NCBI GenBank assembly: GCA_028023455.1
Contig: JAQFVV010012422.1
Location: 9,708,337 to 9,772,336, forward strand
Source of the DNA: Epiperipatus broadwayi
Lineage: Eukaryota > Onychophora > Udeonychophora > Euonychophora > Peripatidae
Length of the DNA stretch: 64,000 bases
Direction: 5' to 3'
The position numbers and the translations under genes were made by a program. Numbering within the stretch: position 1 is the first letter of the stretch; each line of letters opens with the position of its first letter. Below the pieces are notes generated by a model. That model searched no databases and was not told the origin of the DNA. It saw nothing but the letters and a program-made list of their open reading frames with translations. Below, in pieces: positions 23,573 to 38,180 of the stretch.

Positions 23573-25670
23573 TGTAATGGTATATGCCATTACATTAATT
23601 TAAAATTAGAATAAAAATGGTTTTAAGTTCGTAAATAAAAAAACTAAAAGCTAAAATTAAAGAATTGTTCAATGTACATATATATATTCGCACAGATGCA
23701 AAACTTTAAAAATTAATTTCCTTTTAAAAAAATATTTGAACGTAATTTTTTATAGAAAAGTACAAGATCTGAACATAAAATATTTTTGTAAATGGAAATG
23801 ATGTGTTTATTAATTATCGAAAAGCAAGCTAGCCCTTGGGGATCTTATATAAAAAAGTCAGATGAAATATAGATAAGAGAACAAAAATAAATTAGATGTC
23901 CAATAGAAGCAGCAATGAAGGCTCGGACCATAATGAAAAATTGGAACAGGATACCATTGTTCAGTGAATCCGGACGATCGGTATAAAAGGAAAAATATTG
24001 AAATTAAGTTCTAGTTCCAGCTTGATTTTGTGAGAAGAGCGATAAGATGCCTTTGTCGCTCTCTCTCACTTATTTCAAATGAAATGACTGTAATACCAGG
24101 ATTGAACCAGCTAAGGCCACCTTCAGATAGACCGGTCTTCAAATAAAGACTTCATGGGAATTGACAGCAGGAACCGGGAGCTCTTCTGCCGTAAGATATA
24201 AACAGATAAATTTTACTACAAGTAATTAAAAACTTTAAAGATTTGACAAGCTAAACATAATTTTTTTTAAAATGAACTTTAATCTGACTTTTCAAATCAA
24301 TTATTCATGTTTAATTTTTATACATTTGAGTTTGCTAAAAATCATTTTCATTTTTTTTTATTTTTATTAATATTTGTTGTATAAATTATTTAAATGCATT
24401 AAATTTAAGTTGGGTATAGATGCTTGCATAGATTGTTAATGTTTAATTATGTTTTTGTTTTCATATTTGATTAGAATATATAGACATTTGGTAAATAATG
24501 ATACCTTATGGTGAGTATCTAAAATGTATTTATTCAGATGCCTTTTAAGTTATTGGTGTCAATGCGGCATCTTATGATGAGTACCATTGGATTTCTTGTA
24601 AATTTCTCTCTGCAATTTCATCAATGACTTTATATTTTGATTGTTTATGTTTATTTTGAAATGTTTTTGACCATGTAATCTATGTAGCCGATCTATACTC
24701 AACATTATAAAACAAACTTTTATAAAATTCATCTGTGCAAAATTATATAAATGTTAAAATTAAGTCAGGCATGAATGGCTATATAGATTTGTAAAGTTAT
24801 ATTAATTAAGTAAGGGAGGGTTAATCTTAGGTTATTTGTTTCATAGTTGGATTGGGTCAATGGATTTGGATATATCGGTGTAATTAGTAAATGTAGTATG
24901 AGGTCCACCATGTGCGGGATCACATTATATGCCACACACCCCCTTTTTCCCTATGGAAGGGGATAGTAAGACAGAAAACGCAGTCCCTTCCTATGGAGTT
25001 TTTTTATTATTGTTCTTTTTGCCAGACAGATGTAGCAGTTCTGTTTGGATGAGAGTTAATGTCTTTTTAACCATGCTGGTCAGATGTACATTTCTGACAG
25101 GGTGATATTTTGTGCTGTCATATTCATACTACATTGAATACCTCGATGTATCAGATGGATTGACGTCAGTTAGACTGCGAACTTTTGGCCTAGGGTTAAA
25201 TAAGGGATAGAATATTTTCTTTTCAAATGCAATCTATGTAGTTTATTCATACTTGACACTCTTAAAAAAATATTATTAAATTCATCTGTGATGATGGTTT
25301 AAAATTTTAAAATTTAAAGGTTAAATTAATAATAATTTAAATTTAAACATTGATATTAAAACCTAAAATAAATTTTATTCCTCAATTTTATTTATATGTG
25401 CGTAAATAAATGTTTGTGTGTTAATTACTGGCAGTGGCTTTTATTTTTTTATATTTAAGATATAGATTAAATAAAGATATATATTATTATCTCTGCATCT
25501 CCACTGAGCTAGTGGCAAGGAATGACAGTCTTAATAAATAAAAGTTGGATCTTTAACAATGTGTATCTGCCTACTCTATAAATTTTCTAGGTTCAAGTAG
25601 CCTAGTAGCGCTCTGTAGCGCAGATACGGTAAGACTGCTAGCTTCGATCCTAACTCCCAGACCATTATAA
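23573..25670 (+). mobile_element. LTR G, complete
   Basis: This about 2.10-kb LTR starts TGTAATGGTATATGCC and ends ACCATTATAA, matching LTR A end to end. It has a TATA box at 23982 and the shared HTPFFPMEGDSK open stretch at about 24930. Unrelated TA-rich sequence follows at 25671. Confidence 0.85.
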
Positions 25671-25727
25671 TATATAATATTTTTACTTAACTGGTAGAGT
25701 TGACAGATAAACCCTTCCTTATATATA

Positions 25728-26345
25728 TAAAAAAATAAAGATTGATAATGATGAGTCAGAAGATAACTACAAATATCTTGGTCATATTATTACTACAGAT
25801 ATAAACACAATGAATGAAATTAATCATAGAATAAAACTTGATTGATGCTTTTGATGGAAATAACTTAATATTAAAAGGAAATATGCCTATTCTATTTGAA
25901 AAGAAAGATTTTTAATAAATATGTTTTACAAATTTTTACTTATGGGTTTGAGACTTGGATACTTAACAGAAAATCAAACAAATACTTCATACCACTCAAT
26001 GAAGTGTGGAGAGATATATGGTAGTAATAACAAGAAGCAATCAAAAATGAAATACATTGATACAAGAACAAACAGGTGTTACTGATGTGATTGATAAAAT
26101 TAAGAGATAAGTGGAGTTCAACTGGACATATTTCTAGAAGAGTTGATAATAGGTAGACAGTTGAAATCTTAAATGGGATTTCAAGAATTTGTGAAAGACC
26201 TTGAAAAAACGTGAGGTGGAAGGATAAAATAATGAAGTATGTTGAGGTGATGAAAGAAAAGAAGCTGGGATCAGAGAAGTTGAGTTGAATTTGAAGATTT
26301 CATCCTGCAGTGGACTGATAATGATTGAAATGATGATGATGATAT
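25728..26345 (+). pseudogene. Decayed RTE-type LINE 3' fragment
   Basis: DNA similarity to 2990-3640 is clear: AACTACAAATATCTTGGTCA, GAAATTAATCATAGAATAAA, and the end CATCCTGCAGTGGACTGATA followed by (ATG)n and TA. It carries many indels and stops. It covers only the C-terminal third of the reverse transcriptase and the tail, as expected of a 5'-truncated old copy. Confidence 0.9.
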
Positions 26346-26403
26346 ATATATTTGTATTTCATCTGCTTCATTTATTTATGCATTTATATATATATTTCAT
26401 GTG

Positions 26404-26485
26404 TCAAAGCATCGGCTGGGAAGGAAACCCAGGACAACTGCTTGTAAGACAGCTGTGCTGACCACTCGACCAACAACGCTCGACT
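26404..26485 (-). mobile_element. tRNA-like SINE head, copy 1
   Basis: On the minus strand this reads like a tRNA head: an A-box-like TGGTCGAGTGGTC, then the middle CTTACAAGCAG. The B-box region is shortened by a deletion of about 12 bases compared with the copy at 40514. The region matches that copy over its length. It is probably a SINE fragment, not a working tRNA. Confidence 0.55.
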
Positions 26486-29208
26486 AGAATTATATATTTG
26501 TGCTCTAAATGCTAACCCTGAGAAGATACGATTAAATTGTCTTATTATGAAAATTCAGATATTTTGAATGAGTATGCTATCAATTGTGATGATATTCTGA
26601 TACAAATATCTATAACATAATACTTATATAATTATTATTTAATAAAGTAATATTTTAAAATAAACTAACATAAATATTAAACAAATTAAATCACATATCT
26701 TATTGAAGTATTTTGTTGAGTAAAATATAAATCAAAAAGTATAATTGTACAAGTATTAAAAAAAATTAATATCTTGTTACAGATTCAGAACCACTCTTTG
26801 TAGCAATCTTAAAACTTTTCAATTTTGTGGAGATGGCTGGCTGAATATAAAAGTGGCAAAAAATGGATGTTAAGAGTAGTCAGTAGAAATATGGAAAAGA
26901 TGCTTATAATTGATTCAAAGTAACTTTTCTAAACATTCATTACTCAAGAGTTTTGTTCAACATATGCCAGTCCTTTAATCTGCTTAGCTGATACTCCAGT
27001 TAATTTCCAAGAATGTATAATATATTTAAGTTTTCTAAACTTTGACAGTCTGATTGATTACCACTATTTCTACATAAGCCTTTTGTATACTCTTCTGAAA
27101 TTGCTTTCATATCAACAACATGACTCCCTCCCCCCCTTTTTTTTTAATAATCACATAATCTTTGTTTTTCACTTTTCTTAGATATACAAATTGTATTGAA
27201 ATCTTAAGATAGTAATATTGATTAATTACTCCAATAAACTTTAAAAGTTTTAATTATAAAAAATAAAAATATATACAGTATTACAAATATGCTGGATTAA
27301 AAACAAAAATTTAATTTATAAATTAGGATTGCTGTGTTTTATTATACAGAATCATTAAAAATAAAATTGATATTTTATTTACTAATTAAAGATATAAAAA
27401 ATGTAAGAGTATAATCAATACTAAAAATTAAAACAAAAATATATATACTATTTTATATATTCTTTATTATTTTGTTATTCATAAATTGATCGGCCATTAA
27501 TCATCATAAGGAGATGATATTGTCTCATCATGGATATTAAAAAAGATCAGAAAAATATTAATGTTATACTGCAGTAGTTTCTTATATCTTGGAATGCCAA
27601 AAAAAAAAAGCAAAGCAAGTGAAAATTGGATTAGACAGGAACTGAACATTTTTTTTGAAGCCCAAATGGTCTGTTTGAAATAGTCTCAGTTTTTTTTCAC
27701 ATTATAAATAATCCAAATTACTAGTAAACTATATATAATTGAAGATAAAATAAAACTGTTGACCAGCTGTAAAATGGCAGTTTCATTAACTTATAAGAAG
27801 TTTTAAAGACTAAACAGGAAAGAGATATTTTGTAGAAATGATACTTACATCTTTTTTTAAAAAATGTTTTTATGATCTGATGAATTATGAAATCTGCTTT
27901 CTCAAAGATTAATTACTTAAATTTTATTTTAAATACATTCATAAACACATTAGCTATTTATTTAATCTATGTAGCAATTTTGCATTAAAAAATGTTTTTT
28001 AGGAGACATTTAGAATTCATTCATAGACTTATTTTTTATAGAATTTATTATTTTCAAATTATCTTAATAATGATGTATGATTGTATGCATGTTACTAATG
28101 AATGAATTAATGTCAGGAATTTAAACCCACTTTGTAATTGCAATGTGTATAATAAATATTTAAACTAAGGGCAAACAATTTCAAATAGCTATTAGTTTTT
28201 AAATATTTTAAATAATTGCATTTAGATTTTTTCATTTGCTTCCTAATTGAGTTTTCCAAAATGGACAACACTTTTTTTTGCACAATATAAAGTTATAGTC
28301 CCAAGAATTTTTTACAATATTGAAATCTGTATAGTCTAAGTCAAAAATCAAAATATCTAATTGGTATATAATATACCAATTATTAATTTACAATCATATT
28401 TATGATATCAAACTTTTAAAATTAATCTTGACATCTGTCAATGATATTAATCATATATTTATATTTCAAAGACTTTCATTTAATTAAGAAATGTACAAAA
28501 TAATATGCATATTTCAAAGTTTATATAATTTTAGAAAATCACTAATATATTTGATAACGTTATAGCATATTTTCAAGTTCACTTATTATTTACACACACT
28601 GTGTATTTTGTCAAACTTAGGTACATGATTTTATTATAAATAATAAACTTAAAAAAAGATTGTTATTAAATGACAGTTTTTATGTAATTTATTGATTATT
28701 CAATTATTACATAGATTGTTTTTAGAGCATGAACAGTGATTTCCATTATCTACTGTAAAGCTCATGAAGATGGTAGAGATAATATAGAGTATTTATTTTT
28801 GTGACATAGAATATTGAAAAAATAATAAGAATAAAGTACATAAGAACTTAAATAAAAAAAAGGATGAAGGAAGTAGATTTTTTTTGTTTAAGTTTTTAAG
28901 ATAAGAGGAATAGATATTAGAGTTTAATGAACAAGGTGAGAGAAAAAAGAAAATGTGTTAGAATTTTTTGGTTAATTTAGTAACAGTTGATTGGAAAGTG
29001 ATCTTTGGTGTGTGTGTGGTAGGGGGACAGGTGGTGTTAAAGTAGTATAAAAAAGATAATAGGAGAGAATACTTAACTTCATTAATAGAGTTTTTAGATA
29101 TATAATAAAGAAACTTCTGATTTCATTAAGAGTAAACTGTTCTATTTTATATACAGACACATGTGATATTAGCTTTTCATACTTAAATTTCAATTGTGAC
29201 CACCTAAA
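26486..29208. other. AT-rich DNA without recognised genes
   Basis: I see no exon, RNA gene or bounded repeat in this stretch, which has stops in all frames. Confidence 0.45.
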
Positions 29209-29277
29209 ACTTAAATAATAAAAGGCATTATATATATATATATATATGTAAAATTAAGAGCCTTTTATTATTTAAGT
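29209..29277. repeat. 18-bp inverted repeat around a TA run
   Basis: ACTTAAATAATAAAAGGC (29209-29226) pairs exactly with GCCTTTTATTATTTAAGT (29260-29277). It lies 14 bases before the segment that starts at 29292. Confidence 0.9.
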
Positions 29278-29291
29278 ATATATATATATAT

Positions 29292-32200
29292 TGTACCCTT
29301 ACTTCTCGATGTATAATATAACTTGAAATACGACTAGCTCAATTAAAATTAATGCTTAATTTAAAATTTGCATATCTATCTTTAATTCACTTTTATATTA
29401 TCATATTCTAATTAAATTTATTATCAATTATCAAAATCAATATAATTCTATAGTATGTACTAATTAAATAAGTATTTATCAAAATCATGAGATTGTGAAG
29501 TAAAGTTACAAAGCAATAAGTAGATTTACATTGAGTCAATATCTTCCAAACATATTATCTCAATGGCATAAGAATACTATTACCTCCTTATTAACTTACT
29601 ACTACCTCTATAGCATTCTTATGGCTTTTAAATAAAATAAATTATCTTTAATAATAATAAAATAAATAAATCTTAACTTTTAATTTTTAAGATATAATTA
29701 AATAATCTCAGGTTCTTCTAATTATCTTAAAGCAATGATAACTCATGTAAATAAATATGATATGGGATTTTATATCAAACCTAAATACACCTAACTTATT
29801 CTAATAATAATAATACTCAATACTAATCTTAGGGTATAACTTAATCTTATTTATTTTTGTTATATTATCAATCATTAAATAAATAAATAATCATGTATGT
29901 ATCTTTTATCTTCATATAGTATCTTAATTTTGGAATAGATCAAAATCTTACAATTTATTAATCTATGGCAATAAATAATATTGTACTCTTATAATGTATT
30001 ATAATTATTCTATGACCATTGTAATATAATGTAATAATGTCAATCAATTCTCATAAATGATAATCAGGAAAATATTGTATTTATTTCTAAAATAATATTA
30101 ATAAATTCACATTGTGCAAATATTATGTTTCTTCAAATTATCTGCTGTCAAATGCTGTAGTGCAAAATAATGAACTCGACACACTTTTAAAACAAATTAA
30201 ACAAATTTATTTACATTAACTTCAACTAAGAATTTATTTACAATATTTACAGTTTAAAATTATGAAAACAAAGAAAATAAAAATAAGAAAATAATAATAC
30301 AACATGTTTACACTGTTATTAACTCATACTCCTAATAAGTAATTATACATCCTTTAAAATGCCGTATTAATAATATTGAAGTATGTTTTTAAAACTTAAA
30401 CTTTAAATAAATATCAGTGAACTTCAATTATTATACAGAAAAATTTATGTAAATAGTATTTTTGTAGCATATGTAAACAGTTAAACTTTACTAATTAAAT
30501 TGCTACATCATTTAAGTATTACTGTTACTTATTTCATCATGTACTAGTATGTGTTCACTCTATTATTAGTACTACTTTAATATCATAATATAGAAATCAA
30601 TGTATTTTTGTAATGTAATAACAAATAATTGATTATAATTTTATATTTCACTTATTGCAATTCATGTTACATGTTTTATCAAATATGCATTACATATATG
30701 TACTGTTAAAATAATAATATTTAAATTATTCATCAATTTCAAATTCATAAAGCACTATATTAGATAAATTTTATGATTCTTTTCTGTGTGAAATTATTAC
30801 TTTAATCCATGTGTTATACTACTCCTTCCTAATAAATTTCTATTTACAAAATATCCTCTAAAACTTATTTAAACTCTCCGGAAAAACAATCATCAACTTT
30901 AAATAAATACTAATTATCCAAAACTATTTACACTTTCTCATCTATATTCAGTAAATTTTCAATCCAACATAAACTTCTACATAAAACTTAACTTAATTTA
31001 TCCAATAAAACAAAAATAAAATATAGACTTTTAAATCTATTCCTAACTTGAAATAAAATAATTACTTATATGAATAATAAATATAATTTTAATACTCCAA
31101 CATAATAATAATAAAAAATAAAAAAATCAAAATTTATTTACGAAAGAATCATATAATTATTTCTAAGCTTCTTATGTAATGTTGTATCGTATTTATATCA
31201 TAAATTCAAATTATGCATATTTAAATAAAACTGTTACTGCCAATATAATGTGTGTGTATTTTTAAAATAATCATACATTCATTCAAACAACATAATATTT
31301 GGTTGATCTAAAGAAAACATATTAAATACATCAAAATTATTATTATATAATTTTACCATCAATAATGATTTAATGTACAGTCCATCTTCCAATATTCTTC
31401 GGAATTACAGCTTCATAAAATAATTCACATTTACACATCACGATTATTCTTTAACATATTACGTTTTATATTAATTATAAAATAAACTTATGCAATTAAT
31501 TATTATATTATTTTTAGTTACTATTTTAAGAAATGTACCTATCTTATTTTTAATAGATTAATAATATTTAAATTTTATATTAAATAAATAAATAGAATTT
31601 ATATTACGTAATTCCAGCGATGTTTTCTTTTAACCATAATAGTTCTTAAAATCCAAGGTACACATTTACTAGAACACCATTTCCTGTTTCCGGTCCATCA
31701 CGTGTTTTTTTAAAAGTTTATGAAAAATGATAACGTTCTTTTAAAACAAAATAAAAGTTAATTCCTCCATAAGAAATAAAATAAAATTAAAAATAGTTTA
31801 TAGGCTCCGGATCTAGTTCTTTTAAGAATATTATTTAAAAGTTATTATCTTAGCTTAGTCTTTAGTTTTATGAAAAATTATCATTTAATTACTTTTAAAT
31901 TAACTGGGACGTCCACTTATTACTTGCACATTTCTTAATAAAAATCCAGGTAAGAATAAGTTTCTTTATTTATAAATGACCTGCGTTTAAATTATTTTAA
32001 TATAATAATTTTATTATATTAAGATTTTTAGCTAATTATATTTCAATTGACTTGCCTTTTAAAATTATCAACATTTAGTCTTTTAAACATAAAGACTTAA
32101 CAAGGCAAGCATTCAAAGCTACTTTCATTTCTAATATCTTTACTTAAAATATATATTCAAATTTATAGCTTGCAAAAATACTTTCTTCATAAAGAAGTAT

Positions 32201-33567
32201 TTTATTCTTTAAAATATCTATTTTCTAATAGTCAATAATAATTAGCTTTTAAAATTATATATTGTCCAAAATACTACTTTTCTCCATCTCGTAACTTTCC
32301 AAACTAATCCAGCGTTTGTCATACTTCTAGTATAAAGTTTCCGATATATTTTCACTATATATGATGTTCCCATGACCATTTGCATGTAAATTGAGCTTCA
32401 ATTTAGAGACGATTGATAGGGAAAATTAAATTAATACTGCATGTCTATCATTTAAAACTTTTATAAATTATTTATAATGACACTCTTGTAATTTTAAAAT
32501 TGATTTTAAGAGCGTCTATAAATTTACTTAGCTATTTTTCTAATAGCACAATTAACTTGAAAATTCAATCACGAAGTCCTCTCCTAACAATTGAACTGAG
32601 CTTTTATACCGGAAGAAACTTCCCATTTGATTGGTAGATTAAACAATCAACTTTGCTGGCTTATTTACATATTTACCAACAACACAAAATTAAAAATAAA
32701 TAATGACTTATTTAATATTTAATATTTATTACATTATCAAATTTTAAAATAATCCTTATCATTTATTTAAATCCACTAAATATCTTTTTAAAATATTCTT
32801 ATTTACTTGATTTTAATTTTAACTTTTATAAGATTATTTTTAAGTAAACTAAGTATTTTTTTATACGTCATATTTTTAAAACAATATTTTAAAATCAGAT
32901 TTAATATTTTACATTGAATATCTTTATTTTTATCTCGTGATAACTCACGTATTATTTATAAATTTTACAACATGATTTTTTAAAATAGTTTTGTAACTTT
33001 ACTAAATAACTTCTAAGCATGTGTGTGTATATCTAATTAACATCTGTTTTTTTTATAACACCAGAAACGCTTATTATCGTCTAAAAATAAACTAACAATT
33101 GCATTTTTTAAAATAAATATTTTTTAAATAAATAAGATATTATAATAGATTTTAAAATAATTATCCAATATTATTAAAATCAAATATTAGTCTTCTATTT
33201 AAGTACTTACAATAATTAAAATATTTATATTCTTTTATAATATTATTTTATCAACAATAAACATATGCATTTAATCTTACTTGTCTTTTAAACACTTTTA
33301 GCTTTAAATACCTATTTATTAAATATATTAATGCAGTATTGATTATGGCCATTTTTCCCAACTATATATTATAATCATCATCATTTAAAATGTCTCTCTC
33401 TATATCAGCACAATTTCACATATCAAATACTCATAGATTGCTTTAATTAAACCTTTTGAAATATTACCATAAGCAAAATTAACATCACATATTCAAATAT
33501 ATGTTAAACCTAAAATTTTTAATAGATTAGCACAAAAATTAGATGGTGACCCATACAAAAGGGCACA
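29292..33567 (-). mobile_element. Putative 4.3-kb solo LTR or large G-poor element
   Basis: The segment begins TGTACCCTT and ends AAGGGCACA, an imperfect inverted pair with TG...CA ends, and is flanked on both sides by ATAT (within TA repeat, so weak as a target duplication). Inside, the plus strand is markedly poor in G compared with both flanks. On the minus strand a CCAAT-like box and a TATAAAAG lie about 25 bases apart near 32601-32634, a promoter layout like that in the other LTRs here (TTCCGG just before the TATA). There is no open frame of note. A solo LTR in minus orientation is the simplest reading, but the family is not shown by a second copy in the window. Confidence 0.45.
32601..32634 (-). 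promoter_or_regulatory. CCAAT and TATA pair on the minus strand
   Basis: The minus strand reads CCAATCA, then about 20 bases later TTCCGGTATAAAAGCTCAG. Spacing and sequence suit an RNA polymerase II core promoter of an LTR. Confidence 0.45.
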
Positions 33568-35613
33568 ATATATATATATATATATTGCTTGGGCTATATG
33601 GCACACAGCAACATAGTTGAGTGCATGCACATATATATGTATAAAGTAAAGGAAAAGTAGAAATAAACACAGTCATAAATTTTTATAGATATTTCTCTAC
33701 ATTCATTGGGAATAATAACTAAAAGATTAAATTCTGGATTTGAAATAAAATTTTGTTATAAGTAAATATTTAAAAAGGTCTGATAAATAAATAATAAATG
33801 AATTCTGATTTTGAATTTAAAAACAAGTGTGATTTATTTTTGAAATAATGCTTGTATATACTTCTTTTATCTATTTTTAAAAATCTTTGTAGATTCAAAA
33901 TTCCAAAAAGTAGCTTTTAATTAAAAATGATTGAAAAAGAATAAAAACATGCAGATGATGCTTTAGTAGAAATCTAAAAGTAGTTTTTGATTAAATTGTT
34001 TTTAATCAAGATAAGGATTAGGCAGAGATTTTTTTTTAATTAAGGTGTTTTTATCACCTCAGATGATTTATAAAAATGCTGATCAAAAAATAAGTTCAGT
34101 CTGGATAGTAGTTTTGAAAAGAACAATCTGATTTTAGATTGGCTAACAGTTTGTTGGTAACTAGCAGAGAGTGACAGCAATTTAGCTGGCCAAATTGGCT
34201 AGTTGTAAGTTTTGTTTTAATATTTTTGAGAGGCAGTGGCTAATGGGTAGCTTCAAGGTTTGTCTAAAATATTTTATAAAGTAGTTGCAATAGTTGGTAG
34301 CTATAGCAGAATAGCTTGCTGCAGAGCTGGTTTTCAAAGTTATATAGAGCTACCACAAAGATCTAAGAATGCAAGGAAGCAGCTGTTCTACAGTTCAATG
34401 GTGGAATTTGAATTCACATGGAGGAAAAAGACCTACTTTTTATTTATAGTTACAAATGTGTTCTGAGAAAACAGTTTGCTGGCCTGAACTTCATAAGCCC
34501 TAGATAGAAGGGAGATCATGGCATGCCAATAAATTACTTGAATGCCTTTCCTGATGCTAACAATTGCCTGGATTATGCCTATTTTGATGAACCAAAATCC
34601 AAGCTTACCAAGAGAAATCCCAGCTTTCTAAAGACATAAGTGTATGTATGCTGATGTATATATATGCAGAGAAGTACAGATAAATGTATATATAGATGGT
34701 GAGCTAGTTTAAAATACCTAAAATGACTTAAATTTATAACTTAATAACTTAAAGTAAAACAAATGAATAATTTGTTTGAGTCATATGTTTAAAAAAAGAG
34801 CAATCTACAGATGATTTTATATATATTATTGAAGAAATTGTTTTTAATAATTCCTTTAAAAATGACATTTAAAATATATAACTTAATATGCAAATAATTT
34901 TTGCTTGGATTAAAAAAACAAATAATAAAGTAAAGGATTAATAGATAATTATAATCTAAATTTAAAGGCATTAATAATTAATCAACAAGTATCTGTCAAA
35001 CAAAAAATTGTTTTTATATTTTTAAAAGAAAAAAAAGTTGATAGTATTTATTTCTTTTAAGAGACTAATTTATAAAGAGTGGAACTTATAAAGTAAAGAA
35101 TGCAATTTATATGATTGCCAAATGGAATTAATTGCAAAATTAATTTTTAATCACTTTATTTTGACAAAATGAAATATATGTTGTAGATGCCAATGTGTGT
35201 TTGCAATTCAGTTTGCACACATGAATGTTAAATATGTTATTGAATATACATTAAACTGAATTTACTTTATAGATTATGACAATTTAAATATTTTATATGA
35301 TATTAATTATTGTACTGCACATATGTGCACAATTCTATATACATGTTTTAGTTAACCTAGCATAGGTATTTGTATTGTTAAAATATAACTTAAAAGTTTA
35401 ATCATGTGTTATTGTAGAACAATTTAAATAATGTTCAGAAATTACATGCTTACACATATATGTGTGTGTATACAGATCAATGTTTGTCAAGTATAACCCA
35501 TAAATTTTAATCATTTTTTGTCTTTATTGAATACCACTTAAAATATATTCATGAAATAGGAAAATGTGTTGTTGTGCAAATATATGTGTGTTATATGTAA
35601 ACCACCATATAGT

Positions 35614-35649
<36 letters not shown>

Positions 35650-35668
35650 AACTTGAATTTTGGTATAG

Positions 35669-35716
<48 letters not shown>

Positions 35717-38180
35717 CCATATTCTAAATATCTTAATATTTTTTTTATTGTTGTTAATAAACTTGAATTCAATTGTTAAAAATTGTATTGCATCATCTCT
35801 GGGTCACCATAACAGTTATAGTGCTTGTTCTTCTGAGCTAAATTTGAGTATAATGGCTGATTATATAAATGGGAATGTTGTCCTGGCTTAGTGCAAGGAT
35901 TATATTCTTCAAAGTCCCCACATTACATTTTATTTTAGTTTGTCTTAGAATTGAAGTTTATAGTTGGCCAGTGCATTAATGGATACTAAGTGACCATAGC
36001 ATTGATGATGATCAGCATGTTTTAATGTCCCATCATTATTGTTTTGATTCTTATATATTCTAATGGATGAGCACCTAGTTTGTGCATCCAAATTAATGGT
36101 TTTAATAATCTGTCTTAGCCTGTCTACAGAAGACCCATTTCCAATCCATTCACCAGATTGGCTGTTGGTTTATATTTTTTTATTTTTCAAATCCAGCCAC
36201 AAGATGGACTGTTGATTTTATTCTGATGTATTTTGATGATTGATCATTCATGATGATGAATGATTATTACTTTTGAGGAGTTCTGGTAAACTTATAATTA
36301 ACTGGGCTGATCTCTCTTTCAGTATCTCATGCTCTTTTTCGTGCTCTCTTATAGTATCTCTTTAATATCTTACTTATATCTCTTCTAAATATATAACATT
36401 TATTATATATTTTGGGATATTAACATTACTTAATATCTTATTTAATATTTACTTTATTATCACTTTGTATTTTATCTCATTATTTAAATTAATTTTAATT
36501 GAACTATTTATCTTGTTGAATTGGTGTTGGTGTTGATGATTTACCATCATCCCAGGTTTTCTTTTTCATTATCTCCATCCCGTTACAATATATTGCTTTA
36601 AAGACTTTCATGGCTTAGACATATAAATGACTTATTTTTTGGGTTGATTCACATATTTTTATTATAAATATTTTAAAATCTTTTTATGTAGATATGAGAA
36701 ACCATCATATCAGTAATAGAAGTAATAAACATGCCAATGCAGTTAAACACATCACCAGCAACAATATCACTCCATTCTACAGATTTATGTCACTATATTG
36801 ATTTCTGTAATAGCAGGATTCTATCCAGATGTGATATTTGCCACCATTGTAAGCTTAGTGAAGCCGCGTAAAAGACCAAATTGTACCAATGAACATGATG
36901 AAGATCTGAATAATGTCAAAAACAATAAAAGACAGAATGGTTATATATAAAATATCAATTAATTAAATTAATAATTGTTCATTTTAAAATGAATGGAAAA
37001 TTACTTAATATATATTTATATAGTGGGTTTTTTGTACATTTTGTATAATTATAAATATTTGAATTGTTTATTATTATTATTATTGATTCTAATTTTTCAT
37101 ATAAAAATGACAGACATCACTATATGTATAATGCAAATTGAACCTTTAGAATAGTTTATAATCAATCTGAAAAAAGTGTAAATTTTTTTCCAGAAAAACA
37201 AAATTCTGTATGTCTTCTGTTTAGTCTGAATTACTCATATAGACACAAATGAATACAGATATGTTTTAATAATATATTTATTAGTAATATATAGATAAAT
37301 TCATACACTTGGATTTGTAATATATTTGCAAATTTAAGTAATAATAGCTATATTCTCCCTGATACTGTCCCAGGTTATAGCTACCAGTTCTAATGTGAAC
37401 TATTGAAGAAGGGACAGTATGCACTTTTATAGATGTCTCTACCTACTTACAGCTGTACTTGACAGACTGCCTGTGAGTAGGGTACAATGACTCTTCGAGT
37501 TGTATTTATAGCTTGCCTCAAATCGGTTTTGGTTCTGGGAGTTTTCATCCTAAAACATGAAATTGTCTCACTCCATTAACCATTAGCTTAAGAATAGCTA
37601 TAGTCTGGAGAATGATCACTGCTGTTCAAGTTAGCAGAAGTTTTGTTCGACTGTTTATGGAGTATTAGGTTACTGTTATTACATTTTAACACTTGTTCTC
37701 TGGAGAATGAATACCATCTTTTAGGTTTGACAGTTGTTCTGTGCCTTACCTTCTAAAAGGCTATTTCTTCCCAGCTCCTCAATCTTAACTGAAATATTCG
37801 GATTCTGTGAGTTTCATTGCACTATCTTTATATATATGCATTGATTAGCAGCAATGAATGTTCAATCTGATAGCGATAGGAAAGGAATCTGGACTAGTTC
37901 ATTAATTGAAGGCAAAGTGAGAAATGACTGTATTATTTTTACAATAAATATATAGAATATTATTTATTCAAAATTTCATTAAAAAAATTCAGCATATTGG
38001 TTTAAATTTATTTCTATTTTTCATGATATAAAATATATTTTATCGTTGTACTAACTTATTTAATCATTATTTCTGACATTTTTTAAATAAAAAATATTTC
38101 ATTCATATACATACATTTAAATATACTGTATTTATAATTTAAATGATTTGATTTAAAATGAAATATATTTTTTTTTGTAG
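33568..38180. other. Probable intron or intergenic DNA
   Basis: This holds (TA)n tracts (35617-35646 and 35671-35716) and a less AT-rich block at 37360-37830 of unknown nature. I see no supported exon. A cysteine-rich stretch near 36785-36850 was considered and not accepted. Confidence 0.4.

Noticed and set aside
28972-29193. 73-residue minus-strand open frame
   Set aside because: Low-complexity hydrophobic translation of AT-rich DNA without supporting signals.
34260-34466. 68-residue open frame
   Set aside because: No domain, no splice support, and length is within chance for the region.
36780-36855. Possible cysteine-rich exon (LCHYIDFCNSRILSRCDICHH)
   Set aside because: An acceptor-like and donor-like sequence are present, but the cysteine spacing fits no family I know and downstream sequence has stops.
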